A stretch of DNA of 64,000 bases. It comes from Nematopogon swammerdamellus. Lineage: Eukaryota; Arthropoda; Insecta; Lepidoptera; Adelidae. Positions 56,535 through 64,000 of this stretch are shown in pieces. The stretch is from contig OX336345.1 of assembly GCA_946902875.1 (NCBI GenBank), forward strand, positions 8,649,395 through 8,713,394. The letters run 5' to 3'. How positions within the stretch are numbered: position 1 is the stretch's first letter; every line of letters starts with the position of its first letter. A model generated the notes under the pieces. That model had not been told where the DNA came from. It saw nothing but the letters and a program-made list of their open reading frames with translations, and ran no database searches. The position numbers were made by a program, and so were the translations under genes.

Positions 56535-56912
56535 TTACATTCTGTCACTTCTCAAGATGGTTTGAGTCTAAAAGATGGATTGAGGTTATCTGTCACTTCT
56601 CAAGATGCTTTGAGGTTATAAGATGGATTGAGGTTACCTTCTGTCACTTCTCAAGATGGTTTGAGTCTAAAAGATGGATTGAGGTTATCTGTCACTTCTC
56701 AAGATGCTTTGAGGCTAAAAGATGGGTTGAGGTTACATTCTGTCACTTCTCAAGATGCTTTGTTTGAGGCTAAAAGATGGATTGAGGTTACATTCTGTCA
56801 CTTCTCAAGATGGTTTGAGACTAAAAGATGAATTGAGGTTACATTCTGTCACTTCTCAGGATGGTTTGAGGCTAAAAGATGGATTGAGGTTACATTCTGT
56901 CACTTCTCAAAA
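56535..56912 (+). repeat. Minisatellite with 48/51-bp units
   Basis: CTGTCACTTCTCAAGATG starts at 56542, 56590, 56641, 56689, 56740, 56795, 56846 and 56897. The spacings are 48, 51, 48, 51, 55, 51 and 51. All but one are multiples of three, and the plus-strand frame repeats VTSQDGLSLKDGLRL. The frame is broken by a stop near 56620 and by a 4-nt insertion near 56761. There is no upstream gene context. Confidence 0.9.
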
Positions 56913-56999
56913 TTGTTCGGTCAGTATCCGTGGTCAGATGGACCGAGGACTGGATAGTTAGATTGATCTGACCACGGACACAAAAAAAGGTGTCCGCCG

Positions 57000-58795
57000 C
57001 CGCCGTGTTGGTTTGGTTTCGTGTATGTTAATGTAAACGTAAATGTACTTATGTTAAGCCTGAATCTGTCTGTGAGAGTTTATTTGGTGAAAATCGGACG
57101 AGTACTGTTGACGCCATCGTAAGTTGTATGTAGGTAGTTGTACTGAGCGCGAAAGCACACTTGGGGAGATGGTGGTGATGTCATCGGTGGTGGGGGGGAT
57201 GTCGAGTGCACGGTTTTGTGTAGTCGGCGAATGGGTTTTTAAGGCGTGGTGGTAGCGTTCATGTACATAAGTACTTTATGTCGCCAACTTTCTGGGTTGC
57301 GTGCGACCTGCGAGCGAAGCGAAGCGTGAGATGTTCATCGAATTCACGTCAAAATTAATATTTTCGCCCTCCTAGCGTTCCGGTTAGACTATAGCAGTGG
57401 TGCCCATACTTTTTTCTATGAAGATCTACATACAAAAAATTAAAGGCTGAGAGATCGAGACTTGTACTAAAAGTTTTCGTGGTTCAATAATTTGTAGTAA
57501 TTTTTGTTCAAAATCAAAACTGCATGGGTATATATATGTATATACACCTATATGTATATATTAATAAAATTAAAATAAAACCACACCTTGAAAGCTATGT
57601 ACAGTTCATTACATCCTTTGTATTTGTCACCATTGCGGTCCTTGCGGAAGACGATACCTACCTACCACCCAGAATATTATGAGTTCTTTGATGTTTCTAC
57701 AAGTCACATTTTGCTCTACATATTTTCAGCGATCGACCTAAAAGCCTCTTGAGATCGACCGGTTAATCGCGAACCGCGAATCGACCGGTTGGGCACACTA
57801 TAGCATAACTGTAGTAGCGATATCGGCCTAAATATAATAAAAATATGCGATTGAAATAACAATTTTATATCACCTCGACTAGCATCGCGTGCACAACGTA
57901 GGTACAATGTCGGTTATTGACTCGCGGTAATCGTGCTAACGAGTATTTAACCCAAATATGAACAATGGATTAACGACTCGCTCATTTCCATTGAAAATTG
58001 TATTGAGTACTATACATGGAAAAACTGTGAAGAAAGAAAACCACAAACTAGGTAAACCACTGGGCTACATGCGTAAGAGAAATTAAATAAAATTTCCCCA
58101 GACGATGAAACACTCACTGGTTACCAACAAAACTGGCCATGTGCGAGTCGGACTCGCGCACCGATGATGGTTCCGTACCATCACCTAATTGGCCGGTTTT
58201 TATTATTTGTTGTCATACTTTAGAGTTTGTACTATAATCACACGAAGTTTGACGCTTGTATCTATTACCGTTTTTACTAAAGAGAAAAAATGTTGAAAAT
58301 ATGATACACTCAACTTTATAAAGAGTGATAAAGGGTTTGTGTTTGCTAACTCGAAAGTACAATAAATATCTACATTATTTTACGGTAACATTTTGGCGTA
58401 TTTGGTATTTTCCAAAATCGTCACTGTCCTACGTCATTGACCCAAGAGCAAAGATTACTTAATTGCCAAGCCAAGAGTTCCAAATTTCTTTCGCAGGTTT
58501 AGCAGCAGTTCTGTCTTGTACTTAAAACGTTGCTTGGTGGGATAACTTCTGAAATACAGGAAAACGCAATCGCCGATGTTCGGGTCAGACATCATTGTGC
58601 TTTTTCTTGTTGCTGAATGAAAACGAATTGTTTATCTATCACTGACAGTGCATTATGTGCCGGGTCTTTCGCAGTACTGCGTGATGCGTCGCTGATATAA
58701 ACAGGATGTTCAGTTGCACCAGCACCAAAGCGAGTTGATGAAAGTTCACGCCGCTTCCGGGTCACAGTTGTGCGCTGTAACGTAGCGAGTAAACG
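57000..58795. other. Non-genic stretch with small repeats
   Basis: Includes GGCCATGTGCGAGTCGGACTCGCGCACCGA.. at 58126-58200, a truncated copy of the lepidopteran-type repeat at 33975. No gene recognised. Confidence 0.45.
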
Positions 58796-59311
58796 TAGGG
58801 TTACCAGATGGAAAATTGAAAAGACCTGACAAAAAGCCTAATTTCCATAGAAAAGTTCTGACATTTTGTTGCACACGTACCTAATTAACATTCAAATATT
58901 AGTTTATGATTTGGCGCGGGGCAGGGCAGGAATGCTTCGGCGCGGGGGCAGGACTCACTGGTCGAACTCCATTTCAACTCAATTTTCAAACTTCATTTCA
59001 TTTCAACTCAAACGCCACCCAAAGATGGTATGTAATTTATATAATTTAAGCTTACTTAATTTGCCTAATATTACCAAAGTTGGAAAAGATGATTAAGTAT
59101 GTTTAAGTTTATTACTGTGTAATTTACTCTAATTAGTAATTACATTACCGTTCTTTCGTTATTTTTAATATTAAAAAAATAATTAAAAAATCTGCTCTGT
59201 ACTTCATTGAAAAATTGAAAAATCCTGACAGTTGCAAAATCCGGCCGCAATCCTGACAAGAGCCTAAAAATCCTGACATGTCAGGACAAATCCTGACGTA
59301 TGGTAACCCTA
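58796..59311. mobile_element. hAT-type MITE with 8-bp target duplication
   Basis: Ends TAGGGTTACCA and TGGTAACCCTA, flanked by the perfect direct repeat AGTAAACG (58788-58795 and 59312-59319). TCCTGACA-type motifs cluster near the right end (about 59222-59300) with related ones at the left. 516 bp, non-coding. Confidence 0.85.
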
Positions 59312-59569
59312 AGTAAACGTGAAGTAAACAAAGCATCGTCGCTGCTCTCTCCCCGGCAGCCGGGCGGATGCTGCTGGTATTCTTACTGGCGCGTAAACAC
59401 GTTGACTAGCTCGCTGACTGATGGCAGTTTTTAGAGTTTCGTTGAAAATGGACATCCTGTTGAAGAGGTATAGATTAGAATAGGATAGAAAATCTGCATG
59501 ATTCTCTGCTTGCACGAGGACTAGGTGTGACAATAGTTGGACGGATTCATTTACTGATATTGATTTTTT

Positions 59570-59850
59570 ATTAATAATTTATTTACACAGTCTCTTGTAT
59601 ATTAATTTTACGCGCATTATTACGATATCTACACAAAATTAATACAAACAAATTGTTGAGTTGCCACCTCGGCGGCGCGGCGGCGTATCGGTGGCGATGG
59701 CGAACCGAGCCTAAGCTAGCGGTGGTCGGACCCGAGAGAGAGATAAATCTCCAGACAATTCGAGCGATGTCGAGCAAGACAGCAACGACGCAGAAGCATC
59801 TGGCCCTTGATCCAACCATCTAGCGAGAGCCTCCTAAGATGATGCTGGAG
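59570..59850 (-). repeat. LINE 3'-end-like repeat (pair with 5815-6062)
   Basis: Shares ACCCGAGAGAGAGATAAATC-like sequence and CCATCTAGCGAGAGCCTCC with the copy in Hps1 intron 4, plus an AT-rich left block. Confidence 0.5.
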
Positions 59851-60894
59851 GCTCTTCGCTATCAGCCCATGCGCAAACACGACTATTATATGAGCATAAT
59901 ATATGTTATATGAGCATAACGATCGTTGAATCAACGTGCCACATACATATCAGACGTCAGACGCACTCGTGACACAGGTCAATGTATTTAAACATCTTGT
60001 CTTTTTTTTTTTCCTTCACAAGGTTCTCGTCATGCGGCACCGTCATGTCGACGAGCGTTGCGCGTCGCTCCTCCCAGTCGATATCGCTATGTCAGGTCTA
60101 TACGCCATAATCGCACAGGACAGTCCTCTCAGTGATGGATGATAATGGACCGGTCGTGATCCTCCTGTACCATGGATTTATGAATGGTCCTTCCTTGGTA
60201 TGAAGGTCCTGTACATCTCGTGAGAGCCGACAATAAGACAAGGACAAAATACCCAGAGGGCCAAAGGCTAGCACCTATCACTTCTGCTCCGCCCCTAATG
60301 ATGCCTGCAAAATATAGAATGATTCCAGAAACTCAAAGTGTTGCAGAGTATTATCTTCCACAACATTCAGACCCCCATGCAATGGAGTGTGAGTGTTCAC
60401 CCGAGACATTGGACCTCACAAATCCGAGCGGCTGAGCCTTTGAAGATCTGGCTTTGTGGCGACAAAGCCGCGATCTCGTTTTAGTGCGCTCGCGTCGTGT
60501 TAATAGAGATGACTGCAGGAGTGACAAATGAGTGCGGGACGCTTTATGCTTTTGTCTCGAGTGTCAGACTCATTCATCTCACAGCGCGACTCGAGACTCG
60601 AGAAGTCGTTGAGAGATATCTGTCTTCACTTCACCGTGGAGGTAGGTGCGCCTGGCCGCGTCCGAGGAGCATGCGCGTCTAAACTCGAGGGTTTTTGACG
60701 TAGAATAAGTCTTAGATTTAGGTAGGATTGCATGAGTGGTAATAGGTTAGCAAACTAGAGAGTTTGAGAAACGGAAATGAGATCAGGATGAATCCCGCGG
60801 TACTCCAAGCAGGATCCTGTAGGTAGTTTGTTGATTTTTTGTTATTCTTGCTTGCTGTTTCATTTCAAACTTTGTATTGTTCATTTCTGCCACT

Positions 60895-61005
60895 GAATTT
60901 TTTTTAAGGACACTGACACGGTTGGCTACAACTCCTACAACGTCCGTGATGTCAGCCCATAACACCGGGTGAACTAGGTGCCATGTCAGTGCTTCCCCCT
61001 TTGAT
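60895..61005 (-). repeat. SINE-A 3' fragment (copy A8, minus)
   Basis: GACACGGTTGGCTACAACTC, CGTCCGTGATGTCAGCCCAT and CACCGGGTGAAC match the SINE-A tail on the reverse strand. Confidence 0.8.
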
Positions 61006-61148
61006 CGAAAATAAACACCAAATTATGAAGTCTGACCGCAAAAAATATGTTAAATAAGCAGCTTCTGTGTCTTAGGAAGGGGGTAAGAGATTGCTCGTAT
61101 GCAATCGTATGTCTTTTGAGTAAGCACCATCACACCAGTCAGCAACAA

Positions 61149-61512
61149 GGCTCAATCCAATCGGCACTGGGACGGCAGCGGCGCGGCGCGGCCGGCAGCG
61201 GCGCCGGGGCGGCAGGCTAGGCTACTAGCTAGAGTCGAGTAGGTGAGTAGAGCGGGGAGAGCGGGGAGCGCACGGACGCCAGCGGCCGCGCACTGCCGCC
61301 CGGTGCCACGGGAGCGGCCGCTGGCGGCTGCGCAAGGCGCCGCGCGTGGACGCGCGTCGCCGCGCGGCGCCGCGCGCGGCCGCTCGATCTTTTCGAACTT
61401 TTCAAGCGATATTGGTCTTTTTAAGGATGTAGATAAAGTTTAAAATTATTTCACACCGAAAGTGCGCGCCGCGCCGCGTCGATCCGCTGCCGTCCCAGTG
61501 TGGATTGAGGCT
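61149..61512. repeat. GC-rich TIR element
   Basis: Left GGCTCAATCCAATCGGCACT..GGGACGGCAGCGG and, on the other strand, right GCCTCAATCCACACTGGGAC..GGCAGCGG form inverted ends of about 35 nt. The interior (61240-61385) is extremely CpG-rich with many GCGGCC/GGCGCC palindromes. No supportable protein. Confidence 0.65.
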
Positions 61513-61744
61513 ATGTTTTTTTTATTTTATTGTATTATTAATCTATCTAATCTAAAACTAAACGCGTTTGCGATGCGACGTTCAGCGTAAATAATTCTTT
61601 ACGGTGTACCGTACCACCATATTGGGCTGTACTGTTATGTTCTGACTTTGTGGTTCAAGCTCCTTGCTTCTTCAAAGTAAAAAATTCCGGCAAAATGTCG
61701 GACCGGATCGCAGAGTAGACAGTGTGATCGACAACAGATTGTTC

Positions 61745-61835
61745 CCACGCAGAGCCGCCGCTCCCCCGCCGCCGCCGATCGCACGCCGCGCGCCGCCGCG
61801 CCGCCGCGCCCCGCCGCCGCCGCCCCGGATCTGCC
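61745..61835. other. GCC-repeat CpG island
   Basis: Dense CGCCGCCGC repeats of alternating phase. Similar islands are at 47285-47352 and 62636-62705. All frames are open by composition, so no coding is claimed. Confidence 0.6.
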
Positions 61836-62044
61836 GTTCGTTTCTCGACCAAATGTTATTTATCTCGGCCGTACTTGTCGCGGTCTCCGCTAAGGACGGC
61901 TGAATAGACACCCGGATGCTGGGCGCCCGTACCGTCGTCGCCGTCGTCTCGCTTCGACCTAGATCGTGGAAATAAATACCAAGAATGGGCATGAGCTTGT
62001 CCAGAATGTAAAGGAATAGGTACTGTGTCTCTCTCTGTGCATGC

Positions 62045-62218
62045 CAACTAAATGTTGGTTACCTATAAGGTAAAATGTTGGTTACCTACGCGGTAAATGT
62101 TGGTTAACTATAAGGTAAAATGTTGGTTACCTACAAGGTAAATGTTGGTTACCTACAAGGTAAAATGGGTATAATGTTGGTTACCTACAAGGTAAATTGT
62201 TGGTGGCCTACAAGGTAA
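62045..62218 (+). repeat. Minisatellite with 22/23-bp units
   Basis: TGTTGGTTACCTACAAGGTA units start at about 62053, 62076, 62098, 62121, 62143, 62175 and 62198. One 32-bp unit carries an insertion. Confidence 0.9.
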
Positions 62219-62719
62219 AAGTTTATGCCATTTCTGGATATTTGTTTCCACCACCTAGATATTATACTCGTACATATAATCGCCACTCTCCGCCTGCTTG
62301 TGCGCATAAGGCCTATAAAGGCATGCCCACAATGTGCCTTTTTTCGTTTTCCAAGGGCATGTAGGTATTCAACAGCGCACCACGAGAGATGCCTCAATTA
62401 GATAAAAACTAGGACATGCGTTCGCACACGCTGGATTCTTGTTCCAGTCGATCAAAATCTGACAACTACAGCCGTCTAGCTAGACCTTCGATCACAAAAA
62501 AGAACTTCTTTTTCGTGTTCGAAGGTTTAGAGCTAGAGAACGTAAGGGATTAAATAGACTAGCGAACCGAAAAGTCGCAAATTTGTATTTGTATTTGAAT
62601 GCAAATAATATGCAAGCTGAGATCCGTCCATCTGCGCACGGCGGCGCCGCCGCCGCGCCGCCGCCGCGCCCCCGCCGCGCCGCCGGGCCCCCGCCGGGGC
62701 GCCGTCTCGCGTCGGGGCG

Positions 62720-64000
62720 AAAAAGCTTAGAAATTTTTCTGTGGTCGAACCATTGCATCCCTAGTAACGCCAACAAGTAAGTGAAGCCAACAAGTCAAGT
62801 AATACCAACAAGTCAACTTTCGAAACACGACCGAAGGCAAACTAATGTGCGCGATAGCCTTTATAAAGATGAATTTGCAGATTAGAAAGGAAAGTGCGCA
62901 CCGACGATGCTGCGTTATATGCGGATTTTAACACGTACGGTTATCTAACTAATGCACTGTAGGACGTTGGAACTGTAATCAAGATTGCCAGAATTCGTAA
63001 CAGAACTGTGTATACGTTGAGTTAGTTGCGTTCGTTCGTGCGTGCGGCGACGACGGGGCGCAAGTGGTTGGAAAGCCGTTTGGTACTTCTACTTACAGCA
63101 AAAGCTTGAAATAAATTACAAATTTAAAGAATCCCGACCCTTAAAAAGTAAAAATAATTTCCGTTGACTTACTTAAAGGAGTCGGTGGAGGAAAGGAGCC
63201 GCTAAGTAAATTCCCGCGCAGCTCTGAGTTTTATATTTTATTTACTGTAATTTAACTTTTATTTCAAGCTTTAAAAAAAACCGCATGCAAATCGGTCCAC
63301 CTTTTAAAATAAATATTTTTTTAATTACTTAATTACTTGATACAAACATAGCTAAGAACCATCCCTATTAAACAAGCTTCCTAATAAAAAAAACCGCATC
63401 CAAATCGGTCCATCCGTTTGGGAGCTACGTACGACGCCACAGCCAGACGCAACCATCCACACACACTCCCCCCTCCGTTTTTTGCATCGGGGATTAAAAA
63501 TAGATCGCAGAGGTCTAGTGGCAGGCAGACGATCATTTATATAGGGCAATTTAGAGACATGCTGCGTTGTGTCCACCTGAAGATGTTGAACTTTCTTATC
63601 TTGTTCAACCTTCTGCTTATCTCGAAAAAAAAAATCTGCAATGACACCTCAAGATGGAGCGCGGCGTGCGCGACGCTCTGGTGCTGCCTTGCCCTCGAGA
63701 CCTACATTGAGTAGAAATCCTTGCCGCGCACTCGTGTCGTGGAATCTCAGTTAACTACGATACGATTTATGTGCAAGTAAATGGTAGAAAAAAAATCTGA
63801 AAACAGGTTAGGCGGCATCGGCATCAATTTAGCGTCAACCTGCTATTTATTTACATTACACATAGTTGTCGACCTCTAAGTATAATAGTCTCGATAGATC
63901 GAGGGTAGTTAAACTAATTGATCTAATTGATAACAAATTGTACTCTAGGATTTATTGATTGTTCTTGAATGTTTTTACATTTTACACAACTGAAAGATTG
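62720..64000. other. Right-edge stretch without recognised gene
   Basis: AT-rich sequence. At about 63275-63300 and 63390-63430 AACCGCATCCAAATCGGTCC-type sequence occurs twice and resembles a common lepidopteran interspersed repeat. No exon could be supported. Confidence 0.4.

Noticed and set aside
60184..60435. 83-codon plus-strand frame MVLPWYEGP..
   Set aside because: Looks protein-like in places but no family, splice sites or context support it.
61655..61992. Pro/Arg/Gly-rich open frames on both strands over the GCC island
   Set aside because: GCC-repeat DNA is open in all frames by composition; the products are low complexity and not credible.

Overview
The window is eukaryotic nuclear DNA, most likely from a moth or butterfly (Lepidoptera). 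The reasons are short GC-rich exons set in long AT-rich introns, GT-AG splice sites, polyadenylation signals, and a dense load of SINEs, LINE 3' ends, mariner, hAT and foldback elements of the kind seen in lepidopteran genomes. No prokaryotic feature, rRNA operon or CRISPR array was seen. All gene models below are assembled from splice sites, reading phase and remembered family sequences. No search was run.

Layout. (1) 1-767, minus strand: the first two coding exons of dihydroorotate dehydrogenase, running off the left edge. (2) 2683-14404, plus strand: an 11-exon HPS1 homologue (BLOC-3 subunit; 589 aa), complete from ATG to stop. (3) 14405-18979: repeat-bearing spacer between convergent genes. 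(4) 18980-20966, minus strand: a 3-exon Abraxas/FAM175 gene (BRISC/BRCA1-A scaffold; 391 aa). (5) 23051-38348, plus strand: a 9-exon inhibitor of apoptosis with three BIR domains, a UBA-like region and a C-terminal RING (589 aa), of the Drosophila Diap2 type. (6) 38349-64000: about 25 kb with no recognised gene, made of transposon remnants, foldbacks, minisatellites and small CpG-rich islands.

The four genes are unrelated in pathway: pyrimidine synthesis, lysosome-related organelle biogenesis, K63-deubiquitination scaffolding, and apoptosis/innate immune ubiquitin signalling. Nothing suggests they are co-regulated. Abraxas and the IAP gene are divergent, about 2.1 kb apart, with a TIR element and several hairpins between them.

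Most interesting points. The HPS1 gene appears to carry a minor-spliceosome (U12) intron with an exact ATATCCTTT 5' splice site and a near-consensus branch site. The only frame-keeping junction gives AT-AA ends and restores the Ser-Tyr junction seen in the human protein. The Abraxas protein ends in Ser-Pro-Glu-Tyr, like a cross between the Abraxas SPxF tail and the H2AX SQEY tail, and the same 41-residue exon holds a SUMO-interaction-like motif. A modular SINE family joins a tRNA-like start to a 5S rRNA-like promoter. Repeats sit directly against several 3' splice sites of HPS1 and the IAP gene. Two hAT-type elements have perfect 8-bp target duplications.
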